NCBI GenBank assembly: GCA_029953675.1
Contig: JAMWBK010000006.1
Span: 1,240,001 to 1,304,000, forward strand
DNA length: 64,000 bases
From: Rhodosorus marinus
Taxonomy: Eukaryota > Rhodophyta > Stylonematophyceae > Stylonematales > Stylonemataceae
Direction: 5' to 3'
Under the pieces are notes generated by a model. That model did no database searches. It was given only the letters and a program-made list of their open reading frames with translations, and had not been told where the DNA came from. Positions 47,236 to 57,522 of this stretch are shown here, one piece after another. Made by a program: the position numbers and the translations under genes. Within the stretch, counting starts at the first letter, position 1. Each line of letters starts with the position of its first letter.

Positions 47236-47622
47236 GAGCCTAACTACCCTGAGAAGCGAGAGACAAGACGATGATGACGCGCGTCTACAATCAAAGCAGC
47301 ATTTGAGCGCCACAGGGTCAAAGAAAGCTCCGTGAGCAGACCACCTAGACGGCCTGGGTCGTTGCGAAAGATACCTCGCAGCCAGCGAGAACCTACACTA
47401 TCTATCATGCCAAAGCATTCAATAATGAGGGGGACAAACGGATATGTCACCGCCGAATCGCGAATGGTAGGGTTTGACATCGCTGCCGCATACTGCGATT
47501 CTTTCACATGCCGCATAGACCGAGCTGCAGCTCCTCGACGCCGAGCGGACGCAGGCAGGTACCTGGTCGCCTGAGGACAAAATAATGGAGAGGTGAATGT
47601 ACTCACTGCGACGCGGTTTTGA
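47236..47622 (-). mobile_element. RLE-A 3' fragment (endonuclease domain), inverted
   Basis: Minus-strand counterpart of 46,350-46,830. The frame carries PQATRYLPASARRRGAAAR, HVKESQYAAAMSNPT, FVPLIIECFGMIDSVGSRW and ends at the SRFSG stop, followed by a shortened tail. Element similarity stops at about 47,622, where foreign sequence joins. Confidence 0.85.
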
Positions 47623-47661
47623 GCGCAACATGCTCCTTTGTTGTTTAAAGCTTGGCTTTCA

Positions 47662-47853
47662 TTACAGGGTATCGTGCTCGTCCACTTCGCCTTGCTCCTC
47701 TGTCGCAGCCCCGTCCTGCTGTTCCGTTGAAGATGCGCCCTCGTCCACGTTTTCAATGTCGTCAATTCCCTCCATCATTTTCGGGATCTCGTCAGGTCCT
47801 ATAACCGTAGGGATCCAATGCTCAAAGTTTAACAGAAAATCTCCGTAAATCAT
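47662..47853 (-). CDS. unrecognised acidic C-terminal open frame
   Basis: 64-codon frame (with in-frame sequence extending upstream to about 48,000) that ends in a very acidic Glu/Asp/Gln tail: VDEGASSTEQQDGAATEEQ. It includes GDFLLNFEHWIPTVIGPDE. It lies on the same strand just downstream of the BCS1-like fragment and might be part of the same captured gene, but I do not recognise it. Possibly not expressed. Confidence 0.35.
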   Translation of the reverse strand: MIYGDFLLNFEHWIPTVIGPDEIPKMMEGIDDIENVDEGASSTEQQDGAATEEQGEVDEHDTL

Positions 47854-47984
47854 CTCTTTGAGAGGCTGAAAACGCAGAATGTTTCGGTAACGGTGGAGTG
47901 CTCCTCGTCGCCCGGACCTCCGAGAATAACCCTCATGAGGGACACGGGTTAGTTTGGCGATTCTGAGGCGAATGGCTGCTCGAC

Positions 47985-48404
47985 CTATGAAACTTCTCTG
48001 GGTTTTCGTCGGATACGGAGTAAGTGTAAAAAGTTAGCATCGGGTTCCATTGCTGCGGGCCGGGGAGTGTGATTCCGCTCGCAACGCAGATCTTTGTTAG
48101 AGGAAGGGGCATGTCGGTTGTTATGTGTACCGGATCCACTGATGCCGTGGAACGCGTTGAGAATACAGACGTTGTACTCCAAATGTCCCGCCAGAGCCAT
48201 GATGAAGGAGGTCTTTCCATAACCAGGTGGCCCATGGAGCAAGTACCCACGCCGGAATGGAATACCCCTATCGACATAGCATTTTGCGCTTGATGAAAAC
48301 TCCGTGACGTCGTCGACGAGCTTCTGGGCAGTGGTTCCAGCCAACATTACAGAATTCAGAGGCCGCCTCCTCCGCGGATTCCCAAATACTTTCCACTCCG
48401 TCAT
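47985..48404 (-). pseudogene. BCS1-like AAA ATPase fragment
   Basis: From 48,404 down to about 48,140 the minus strand encodes the start of a BCS1-type AAA domain: [45 protein letters not shown] (Walker A, Tyr in a place that is usually Ser or Thr) and [17 protein letters not shown]1 proteins are mitochondrial AAA chaperones that deliver the Rieske protein to complex III. After GIS the similarity stops; Walker B, the sensor motifs and the N-terminal BCS1 domain are absent. Immediately upstream (48,405-48,476) the sequence is RLE-A reverse-transcriptase remnant. It looks like a gene fragment trapped among retroelements. Confidence 0.75.
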
Positions 48405-48476
48405 CAGGGCGGTGTTCCCCTAGGCTAGAGAGGTCTGCGCCCACCAGTGTGCTCAAACGTCCCTCGCACGCTGATC
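48405..48476 (-). mobile_element. short RLE-A RT-thumb remnant
   Basis: Read on the minus strand, CGTGCGAGGGACGTTTGAGC and the following bases align with the element's region encoding RARDVLGTLVDAELSVLG. It bridges the BCS1-like fragment and the next RLE-A copy. Confidence 0.6.
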
Positions 48477-48764
48477 GATGATCCGTTTATTCAGAGGCTA
48501 AGTACCCTGAGAAGCGAGAGACAAGACGCTGATGACGCGCGTACACAAACAGAGCAGAATTGGAGCGCCACAGGGTTAAAGAAAGCTCCGTGAGCAGACT
48601 ATCTACACGCCCTGGGTCGTTGCGAAACAGAGCTCGCAGCCAGCGAGAACCTTCACTGTCTATCAAGCCAAAGCCCTCAATGATGAGGGGAACGAACCGG
48701 TATGTCACCGCCGAATCGCAAAAGGTAGGGTTTGACATCGCTGCCGCGTACTGCGAAACTTTCA

Positions 48765-48901
48765 CTTCCGCGTGGACCGAGCTGCAGCTCCTCGACGCCG
48801 AGCCACACGCTGATCAGCGCGAAGGGCTTCTAGCTTCACTTCCGCATGGACCGAGCTGCAGCTCCTCGACGCCGAGCCACACGCTGATCAGCGCGAAGGG
48901 C
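48765..48901. repeat. 74-bp tandem duplication
   Basis: CTTCCGCGTGGACCGAGCTG at 48,765 recurs as CTTCCGCATGGACCGAGCTG at 48,839; the units match over about 63 bp at a 74-bp period. It spans the internal deletion joint of the RLE-A copy. Confidence 0.9.
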
Positions 48902-49197
48902 TAGCCAAGCCCCCCGCGTCGAAGGGAGCTGCCGCAGAAAATAGTTCAGGCGTTGACACGCACTGAACCTGAAGGCTCTGATAAACTGATGAACTCGCAG
49001 TGCCCACAGGGACACCGAATAGAATGAAGCCCTCGGGACGCCAAATGTCCGGGAACAGAGAGGGAACGGTACAAAATCTAGGACGCCACCTCGCCCAGAA
49101 GGGAGTACGCCTGCATCAGGAGTCCCGAGAAGGGTCACATCGTCATGGAAGGCGACGACGCGGACCCGCGGGAACTGATGCTGCACGCGCAACAGCG

Positions 49198-49247
49198 CCA
49201 ACTGCAATCCACATGCGTGCAGAAGAGCGCATGTGGATTGCAGTTGG
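49198..49247. repeat. perfect 20-bp foldback
   Basis: CCAACTGCAATCCACATGCG at 49,198-49,217 and its exact reverse complement at 49,228-49,247, loop of 10 bases. Other RLE-A copies have only one arm. Confidence 0.92.
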
Positions 49248-49584
49248 CCCTTAGGGCCTTAGGGCAAAAAGGAAGACCCCTGCTGAACACCCGTCTGTGA
49301 CACAAAGCTCTGGCTGTTTACACCCAAGGTGACAAGGCGAGGGCAAGTTGGCCCCTCCCCGTAGACCCGGCGCACGAAACGGAAACCCGATGGGAAGAGC
49401 TGACGAACAACCTCGAGCGCGTGAACACGCGACACGCTGTTAAAGGCGTTCCCAAAATCAACCGAAAGTGTCCGAAAGGCTCCTCCCCGAGGCTGTCCAA
49501 CTGCATGATGCGAGTCACCAGTTCACAGCCGCCCGAATAGCCCACACGCACCTGGGTCAGGCCGAAAAATCCCCGCGCCTCATT

Positions 49585-51528
49585 GATGATCCGTTTATTC
49601 AGAGGCCAACTACGATCCGATTGTTCAGACGCTAACTACCCTGAAAAGCGAGAGACAAGACGCTGATGACGCGCATCCACAAACAAAGCAGAATTTCAGC
49701 GCCACAGGGTCAAAGAAAGCTCCGTGACCAGACTATCTAAACGCCCTGGGTCGTTGCGAAACAGAGCTCGCAGCCAGCGAGAACCTACACGATAGATATA
49801 TCAAGCCAAAGCGCTCAATAATGAGGGGGACGAACCGGTATGTCACCGTCGAATCGCGAAAGGTAGGGTTTGACATCGCTGCCGCGTACTGCGAATCTTT
49901 CACTTGCCGCATGGACCGAGCTGCAGCTCCTCGACGCCGAGCCGACGCAGGCAGGTACCTGGTCACCTGAGGACAAGGGATGGAGAGGTCAATGTACGCA
50001 CTACAACGCGCATCGAGGTCAGTCACAACGAGATCCGCCACCCGCTGTACCGCTGGGGCGTCACTCTCATCAGCGATTTCCGATGCCACCGCGAGAGCGA
50101 CCTCATACTCCACTTCTCGGTCCGTACCGAGCGATTGAGAACGAAGGTAGCGGAAAAGCAAGCGGTTGAGCCGCGTATGGCGTCTGGTCCGGGCCCCTTG
50201 AACCTCCGCACAAGACGCCAACACATGGGCACCATAATCACCCCACGGCACATTGGCCCCGCACAATGCGCGTCTAGAAAATCCCGCTCAACAGGCCAAG
50301 GGGGTTGCGGCAAACCCAGGTAAAGTCGTAAGCTTACACAAAGTTCGATATCGTTAATTGCCAACCGCGGATACGCAGGTATGACCGGGAAGAAACGGGA
50401 GCTGAGACTCCCCCCCAAACCGCGCAGGCGAGCCAAAGTCGACGCCGAGCACGAAGGTAAACTCAGAAGGGTGGCATACGAGTCCCGATGTATGTCCCAC
50501 GAAAGGGTTTTGTGGATTACATCGGTCCTCGAAGGGGCCGGACCGGACTGGGAAACGCCCTGCTCAGGCGGTCTCGACGGCACAGCCACGGCGTCAATAT
50601 CCTCGGCAGTTTCTACACCATTTCCAACAGACGGTGCTGCAGCAGAGACTCCCGAACGCTGGCCACCGAGGGAGTCAAGAACTGCCGCCCAGGAATCGCA
50701 CCGAGCCTGGGTACCACTCGGCAGGGCGTTACATTGTTGAAAAGCGGCCTCCAGTTCCGAAAAACCCCCCCCGAGCCGTGGGGCGAGAGTCCCGTCCAGC
50801 CGCCCAACCCGAAGTCCACTCAACAAACCACTCACATGCGGATCACACTCCGCAGACCATGTACTAAGCGCAGTGGCCCACGAACTCACCACAGCCGCCG
50901 GCTGGATCGACGCATAAGATCCCACAGCCAGCCCGCCCAACCGCACGGGCAACGCGATCTGCCGGTGAAGGACGTCCTTTTCTGCATCCCCCAAAACAGA
51001 TAGCTCAGCATCCATCAGCGTGCCGAGCACGTCCCTCGCTCGTCGGTCTGCGCGGAGCGCCAGCCAAGACCCCCACTCGGAGGGTAGCTGCCGCAAAAAG
51101 TACGTCAGCCTCTGGCACGCGCTGAACCGGAAGATGAGCAGAGCGGTCTGGAGGTACCCTTCTGGGAGAGTGCACGGCTCAGACAGGAGCTCAGCATGAT
51201 GACTCAGGAGCGCGGAGAGGCTGCGTTCAACAAATATCGGAGTGCCTAGGGGACACCGAACAGAAGGAAGCCCTCAGCTCGCCAAATATCTCGGAACCTG
51301 GATGGAACCGCGTCCGCGGTGCAGCGAGACCCCCCGCAGAAGTCGCACTTGGCATGGTTGATACGCAGCCCCCACCAAGGAAGCCACCTCGCCGAGAAAA
51401 TCGTAGGCCGGCACCAGATCGTCGGGAGTGCCAAGAAGCGTCACATCGTCATGGAAGGCGACCTCACGGACTCGCGGGACCTGATGTTTCAGCCGCAACA
51501 GCAGCAATCCACAGGCGTGCAGGAACAG
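49585..51528 (-). mobile_element. RLE-A copy N, 3' part
   Basis: Minus orientation, from just after the QQGDPLG box (51,528) through FHDDVTLL (about 51,430), the thumb, the long middle region (51,096-50,267) and the zinc/endonuclease end to the tail at 49,585. Two tails stand in tandem at 49,585-49,637, one with several mutations, which suggests a solo tail inserted at an existing end. The middle region carries the same unusual insertion near the CCHC motif as 63,440-63,460 (plus), so these two copies share recent ancestry. Its 5' continuation is at 54,973-55,907. Confidence 0.87.
51524..51528. repeat. target duplication AACAG, left (element E)
   Basis: AACAG here and at 54,973-54,977 flank element E. 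Joining the flanks restores the QQGDPLG-coding region of copy N, as it is continuous in other copies. Confidence 0.82.
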
Positions 51529-54500
51529 CTCTATGCATCCCTCCCGTAGACGCTTCCTCCGTCGTGAGCGAGCAGGATGTCTGAGTCTTTTAGGGAACAT
51601 TGCGAGCTTCCTGCTTTCTTTCCGAGCCCAGGGAGGACTGGCGCTCCCGCCTTTTCTCTTGCTTGGTTCGAAGGTTTTGTTGGGCGCTTTCCTCCTGGGG
51701 ATATCCCTCTTTGCCCTCGTTTGCCCCCAGTCTCTCTCCCTCATCGTTTGCGCAGGAGGGTTTCTTTTCTTTTGGATTTCCTGCTTATGGAGGTGGCCGA
51801 CCACCCTCAAGCAGCACTTGCTTGGAAGCTTTTGCTTGTTTTTCCTCGGCTAGTGCTCACGGTCTCCCAGGGGCACGATGCATGTCCAATTAGACGCAAA
51901 GTTCAGTCTTTTCTGGCGGGGGACTTTGCTTTCTTAGAATCTTTATACCTCGCTAGTGCCTCTTCTTCCTCTTCGTGGGGGACTTCACCTTTTTCTCGTT
52001 CCCGTAGGCAGGTACGGGCAAAGGTAGCAGTGGCACAGGGGGATATTCGGCGTGGGGCGGCCATCCTCCAGCAAGGCGCTTCAGTCGAGCCGTATCGCAC
52101 CGACCTGGCTGATCCAGTCACCGCGTTGTTCCCTGCGTGCGACGTGAGTTGGAACTCTGAGTTCCAGCGTGTCTTAGATGAATGCTTCGTAAAAATAGTA
52201 TGCTCAAAGTTGTTCAGCAATAACAAATTGTGTGGATAAGGGGGGGGTGAGTTTGGAGTGCTTCAGGTCGAACTCAAAACCTGACATCTCCTCTTCTGGG
52301 ATTCGTCATGGTAAGGCGTCATCCACAAAAATTTTCTTTCAGGCGATGAACTCCGGGAGCATATGCCCGTTGCGCTGGTCTTTTTGTCGATTCCTCACGC
52401 GGTAGGGGTCGGTTGCTTGTCCGGCCGGATGAGGTTCTGGCTCTGCTTAGGTCCGCCCCGAAAGGTCGTGCACTTGGTCCCTCAGGACTCCGGGTCGAAC
52501 TTTTTCACTGGTTGGGTGAAGAACGGCTGGACGCCCTTGCGCGGGTACTGGAGGGTCTTGTCAATGGGGACGATTTTTTCGTAGAGGCCTGGGCACTATT
52601 CTCGCGCTTCCAGCTGGTGGTCCTCTTGCCCAAGCCTGGACATTCAGACCAGACACCTTCGCTTCGGCCAATCGGGATGTGCGAAGCATTGCGGAAGCTG
52701 GCGAGCCGCTTTCTATCGCGTCAGCTCATTAGGGAGGCCAGGGGTTTTTCTTAGGTTGACCCATGTCGGTGTCGGCTATTCAGGTGGCTGTGAACTGGTG
52801 ACGCGTATACCTGCAGCTGGACGGTCTCCGCGATGAGCCCTTGGGCACGCTTTCTGTGGATTTCGCCAACGCGTTTAACAGTGTGTCTCGAGCACGCGCT
52901 TGAGGAAGTTCGTCAGCTTTTCCCCTCTGGCTTCCCGTTCTTACGCCGCGTATATGGTGAAGCGCCGAACGGGCCCCGATTTGTCACCTTGGGTGCCGAG
53001 AGCCACACCTTTGCGGCTCATACGGGTGTGCAGCAGGGCGATCCCTTAGGGCCGTTCCTGCACGCCCGTGGATTGCAACTGGTGCTGTTGCGGCTGAAAC
53101 ATCATCAGTTCCCGCGGGTCCGTGCGGTCGCCTTCCATGACGATGTGACGCTTCTTAGCACTCCCGACGATCTGGTGGGGGTCTACGATTTTCTCGGCGA
53201 GGTGGCTTCCTTGGTGGGGCTGCGTATCAACCACGCCAAGTGCGACTTCTGGGGGGGGGTCTCACTGCACCTTGGACGCGGTTCCATCCAGGTTCCGAGA
53301 TATTTGGCGAGCTGAGGGCTTCCTTCTGTTCGGTGTCCCCGTAGGCACTCCGATATTTGTTGAACGCAGCCTCTCCGCGCTCCTGAGTCATCATGATAAG
53401 CTCCTGACTGAGCTGTGCAGTCTTCCAGAAGGGTACCTCCAGATCGCTCTGCTCATCTTCCGGTTCAGCGCGTGCCATAGGCTGACCTACTTTTTGCGGC
53501 AGCTACCCTCCGAGTGCGGGTCTTGGCTGGCGCTCCGCGCAGACCGACGAGCGAGGGACGTGCTAGGCACGCTGGTGGATGCTGAGCTATCTGTTTTGGG
53601 GGATGCAGAAAAGGACGTCCTTCACCGGCAGATCGCGTTGCCCGTGCGGCTGGGCGGGCTGGGTGTGGGATCTTACGCGGGGATCTAGCCTGCGGCTGTG
53701 GTGAGTTCGTCGGCCAATGCGCTTAATACACGGTCTACGGAGTGTGATCCGCATGTGAGTGGTTTGTTGAGTGGATTTCGGGTTGGGCGCCTGGACGGGA
53801 CTCTCGCTCCACGGCTCGGGAGGGTTTTTGCGGAACTGGTGACCGTTTTTCAACAATGTAACGCCCTGCCGAGTGGTACCCAGGCTCATTGCGATTCCTG
53901 AGCGGCAGTTATTGACTCCCTCGGTGGCCAGCGCTCGGGAGTCTCTGCTACAGCACCGTGTGTTGGAAATGGTGTAGAAACTGCCGAGGATATTGACGCC
54001 GTGGCTGTGTCGTCGAGACCGCCAGAGCAGGGCGTTTCCCGGTCGGGTCCGGCCCCTTCGAGGACCGATGTAATCCAAAAAACCCTTTCGTGGGACATAC
54101 ATCGGGACTCGTATGCCACCCTTTTGAGTTTACCTTCGTGCTCGGCGTCGACTTTGGCTCGCCTGCGCGGTTTGGGGGTTAGTCACAGCTCCCGTTTCTT
54201 CACGGTCATACCTGCGTATCCGCGGTTGGCGCTTACCGATCTCGAACTTCGTGTAAGCTTACGACTTTACCTGGGCTTGCCGCAACCCCCCTGGCCTGTT
54301 GAGCGGGATTCTAGATGCGTATTGTGCGGGGCCAATGTACCGTGGGGTGATTATGGTGCGCATCTGTTGGCGTCTTGTGCGGAGGTTCAAGGGGCCCGGA
54401 CCAGACTCCATACGCGGCTCAACCGCTTGCTGTTCCGCTACGTTCGTTCTCAATCGCTCGATACGGACCGAGAAGAGGAGTATGAGGTCGCTTTGGCGGT

Positions 54501-54972
54501 GGCATCGGAGGTGGCTGATGAGAGTGACGCCCAGCGGTACAGCGGGTGGCGGATCTCGTTGTGACTGACCTCAATGCGCGTCGCAGTGAGTACATTGACC
54601 TCTCCATCCCTTGTCCTCAGGTGACCAGGTACCTGCCTGCGTCGGCTCGGCGTCGAGGAGCTGCAGCCCGGTCCATGCGGCAAGTGAAAAATTCGCAGTA
54701 CGCGGCAGCGATGTCAAACCCTACCTTTCGCGATTCGGCGGTGACATACCGGTTCGTCCCACTCATTATTGAGTGCGTTGGCTTGATAGATAGTGTAGGT
54801 TCTCGCTGGCTGCGAGCTCTGTTTCGCAACGACCCAGGGCGTTTAGATAGTCTGGTCACGGAGCTTTCTTTGACACTGTGGCGCTCCAATTCTGATTTGT
54901 TTTTTGAAGCGCGTCATCAGTGTCTTGTCTCTCGCTTCTCAGGGTAGTTAGCCTCTGAATAAACGGATCATC
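51529..54972 (+). mobile_element. RLE-A element E, 5'-truncated, inserted into copy N
   Basis: 3.44 kb in plus orientation. It opens inside ORF1 (TATGCATCCCTC), has an internal ORF1 deletion, then ORF2 in pieces: N-terminal region 51,577-52,179; a 200-bp foreign insert; RT entry 52,413-52,754 (KGRALGPSGLRVE, LRPIGMCEALRK); palm 52,833-53,315 with LSVDFANAF, QQGDPLGP and FHDDVTLL; thumb 53,272-53,688; middle region; C-x2-C-x11-H-x4-C zinc motif at about 54,315-54,380; and endonuclease 54,546-54,947 with VADLVVTD, EYIDLSI, Lys of QVKNSQY and Glu of LIIEC. It ends with the standard tail at 54,945-54,972. Frameshifts and stops make it non-autonomous. It keeps both zinc-motif Cys residues. Confidence 0.9.
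52180..52379 (+). other. 200-bp foreign insert inside element E
   Basis: Other copies read TTAGATCTTTTTGTCGATTC without interruption; here exactly 200 bases stand between TTAGAT and CTTTTTGTCG. The insert has no similarity I can see to RLE-A. It contains a GGGTGAGTTTGG word and a TTTTCTTTCAGGCGATG word about 95 bp apart, which look like an intron donor and acceptor, so it may derive from a host gene. Confidence 0.7.
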
Positions 54973-55835
54973 AACAGCCCTAAGGGATCGCCCTGCTGCA
55001 CACCCGTATGAGCCGCAAAGGTGTGGCTCTCGGCACCCAAGGTGACAAATCGGGGCCCGTTCGGCGCTTCACCATACGCGGCGTAAGAACGGGAAGCCAG
55101 AGGGGAAAAGCTGACGAGCTACCTCAAGCGCGTGTGCTCGAGGCACACTGTTAAACGCGTTGGCGAAATCCACAGAAAGCGTGCCCAAGGGCTCATCGCG
55201 GAGACCGTCCAGCTGCAGGTATACGCGTCACCAGTTCACAGCCACCTGAATAGCCGACACCGACATGGGTCAACCTAAGAAAAACCCCTGGCCTCCCTAA
55301 TGAGCTGACGCGATAGAAAGCGGCTCGCCAGCTTCCGCAATGCTTCGCACATCCCGATTGGCCGAAGCGAAGGTGTCTGGTCTGAATGTCCAGGCTTGGG
55401 CAAGAGGACCACCAGCTGGAAGCGCGAGAATAGTGCCCAGGCCTCTACGAAAAAATCGTCCCCATTGACAAGACCCTCCAGTACCCGCGCAAGGGCGTCC
55501 AGCCGTTCTTCACCCAACCAGTGAAAAAGTTCGACCCGGAGTCCTGAGGGACCAAGTGCACGACCTTTCGGGGCGGACCTAAGCAGAGCCAGAACCTCAT
55601 CCGGCCGGACAAGCAACCGACCCCTACCGCGTGAGGAATCGACAAAAGGATCTAAGACATGCTGGAACTCAGAGTTCCAACTCACGTCGCGCGCAGGGAA
55701 CAACGCGGTGACTGGATCAGCCAGGTCAGTGCGATACGGCTCGACTGAAGCGCCTTGCTGGAGGATGGCCGCCCAAGCCGAATATCCCCCTGTGCCACTG
55801 CTGCCTTTGCCCGTACCTGCCTACGGGAACGAGAA

Positions 55836-55875
55836 GAGGGTAGTTAGCCTCTGAATAAACGGATCATCAAAAACG
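55836..55875 (+). mobile_element. solo RLE-A tail insertion
   Basis: About 35-40 bp containing TAGTTAGCCTCTGAATAAAC and GGATCATCAAAA interrupts the copy N text that reads ACGGGAACGAGAAGAAGGTG (reverse sense) elsewhere. Flanking GAAG and imperfect ACGGGAA words suggest a target duplication. Confidence 0.72.
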
Positions 55876-55898
55876 GGAAGAAGGTGAAGTCCCGCACG

Positions 55899-55907
55899 AA
55901 GAGGAAG
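55899..55907. repeat. target duplication AAGAGGAAG, left (element G)
   Basis: AAGAGGAAG at 55,899-55,907 recurs at 56,507-56,515, flanking element G. Without G the flanks join into the normal N-terminal ORF2 text (CTTCTTCCTCTTCGTG in reverse sense). Confidence 0.82.
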
Positions 55908-56506
55908 TCATGGCCCGGACCAGACGCCAGACGCGGCTCAACCGCTTGCTGTTCCGCTACCTTCATTCTCAATCGCTCGGTACGGACCGAGAAGTGGAGT
56001 ATGAGGTCGCCCTGGCGGTGGCATCGGAGGTGGCTGATGAGAGTGACGCCCAGCGGTACAGCGGGTGGCGGATCTCGTTGTGACTGACCTCAATGCGCGT
56101 CGCAGTGAGTACATTGACCTCTCCATCCCTTGTCCTCAGGCGACCAGGTACCTGCCTGCGTCGGCTCGGCGTCGAGGAGCTGCAGCTCGGTCCATGCGGC
56201 AAGTGAAAGATTCGCAGTACGCGGCAGCGATGTCAAACCCTACCTTTCGCGATTCGGCAGTGACATACCGGTTCGTCCCCCTCATTATTGAGTGCTTTGG
56301 CTTGATAGACAGTGTAGGCTCTCGCTGGCTGCGAGCTCTGTTTCGCAACGACCCAGGGCGTTTAGATAGTCTGGTCACGGAGCTTTCTTTGACCCTGTGG
56401 CGCTCCAATTCTGCTTTGTTCGTGGACGCGCGTCATCAGCGTCTTGTCTCTCGCTTCTCAGGGTAGTTAGCCTCTGATCAAACGGTATGACCGTGAAAAA
56501 AAAAAA
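55908..56506 (+). mobile_element. RLE-A element G, 599 bp, with A-rich 3' end
   Basis: 5'-truncated plus-oriented copy holding only the end of the zinc/linker region and the endonuclease (frame 56,065-56,466: VADLVVTD, EYIDLSI, QVKDSQY, LIIECFG). Its end differs from other copies: after GTTAGCCTCTGATCAAACGG it runs TATGACCGTG and 13 A residues. It may be an insertion from an alternative, polyadenylated transcript end. Inserted in reverse into copy N. Confidence 0.85.
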
Positions 56507-56721
56507 AAGAGGAAGAAGAGACACTAGCGAGGTATAAAGATTCTAAGAAAGCAAAGTCCCCCGCCAGAAAAGACTGAACTTTGCGTCTAATTGGACATGC
56601 CTCGCGCCCCTGGGAGACCGTGAGCACTAGCCGAGGAAAAACAAACAAAAGCTTCCAAGCAAGTGCTGCTTGAGGATGGTCGCCCACCAACCTCCATAAG
56701 CAGGAAATCCAAAAGATGCGC
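56507..56721 (-). mobile_element. RLE-A copy N, 5' end part
   Basis: Minus-strand N-terminal ORF2 text (WISCLWR, QAALAWKLLFVFPRLVLTVSQG, RRKVQSFLAGDFAFLESLYLASVSS). It begins abruptly at about 56,721, fused in frame to a different RLE-A segment, so copy N is 5'-truncated here. Confidence 0.78.
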
Positions 56722-57249
56722 ACCATAATCACCCCACGGCACATTTGGCCCGCACAACGCGCATCTGAATCCCGCTCAACAGGCCAAGGGGGTTGTGGCA
56801 AGCCCAGGTAAAGTCGTAAGCTTACACGAAGTTCGAGATCGGTAAGCGCCAACCGCGGATACGCAGGTATGACTGTGAAGAAACGGGAGCTGAGACTCCT
56901 CTCATTAGTGAGCTTGCGAGACAGAAAACGGCTCGCCAACCTGCGCAGGGTCTCGCACATCCCGATGGGCCGTAGGGATGGCGTCTGGCACGAATGCCCA
57001 GGCTTAGGCAGTAGCACCAGGTGCGACCGCGACAGTAGGGCCCATGCATCGTCGCAAAAATCGTCCCCATTTACAAGACCCTCCACCACTCGCGCAAGGG
57101 CGTCGAGGCCCTCCTCGCCCAACCAGTGCAAAAGCTCAACCCGGAGACGTGAGGGACCCGGCATGACCCTTCGGGGCGGACCCAAGAAGAGCCAAAACCT
57201 CTTCAGGCCGAACCAGCAACCTGCCCGTGTCAGTCGTGGAGGCGACATA

Positions 57250-57261
57250 AGGATCTAAGAC
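57250..57261. repeat. target duplication AGGATCTAAGAC, left (element H)
   Basis: The 12 bases AGGATCTAAGAC stand at 57,250-57,261 and again at 57,523-57,534 on either side of element H. Confidence 0.88.
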
Positions 57262-57522
57262 GCGATTCGGCCTTGTCCTATCGGTTTGTTCCTCTCATCA
57301 TCGAGTGCTTTGGTTTAGTTGATTGTGTCGGCTCTCGCTGGCTTCGTGGGCTCTTTCGTCACAGCCCAAGTCGTCTTGCTAGCCTCCTCACGATGAACGG
57401 ATCATCATCGAGCTGTCCTTGACCTTATGGCGTTCCAACGCGGCTTTATTGTTCGACGCGCGTCATCAGCGTCTTGTTTCTTGCTTCTCAGGTAGTTAGG
57501 CTCTGATAAACTGATGATGATG
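57262..57522 (+). mobile_element. RLE-A-like element H, 261 bp
   Basis: Plus-oriented 3' fragment of a diverged subfamily: LSYRFVPLIIECFGLVDCVG-like coding, then SLTLWRSNAA-like coding, then a tail GGTAGTTAGGCTCTGATAAA. An 18-bp block GATGAACGGATCATCATC interrupts it at about 57,393-57,410; that block contains the tail word ACGGATCATC, so it may be another micro-insertion. Confidence 0.85.

Larger units (their letters stand above)
48477..49584 (-). mobile_element. RLE-A copy with internal deletions
   Basis: Minus orientation. From the right: reverse transcriptase from the GYSGGCELVTRI block (49,551), through the FHDDVTLL catalytic box (about 49,150), RQLPSTRGAW and ALRADQR (about 48,880). 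It is then joined directly to ARRRGAAARSMRK and the endonuclease end (48,765-48,487), skipping about 300 codons. It ends with the TTAGCCTCTGAATAAACGGA tail at 48,477-48,503. A 74-bp tandem duplication and a 20-bp foldback lie inside. All frames are broken. Confidence 0.85.
54973..55907 (-). mobile_element. RLE-A copy N, middle part (RT entry and palm)
   Basis: Continues copy N upstream of element E on the minus strand: QQGDPLG end at 54,990, LSVDFANAF-equivalent, GYSGGCELVTR, then RT entry 55,703-55,275. A solo tail with TAGTTAGCCTCTGAATAAAC sits at about 55,836-55,868. It ends at the AAGAGGAAG target used by element G. The stretch 54,976-55,646 is nearly identical, in reverse, to 52,380-53,048 of element E, including a shared premature stop after REARGFS. 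Confidence 0.86.
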
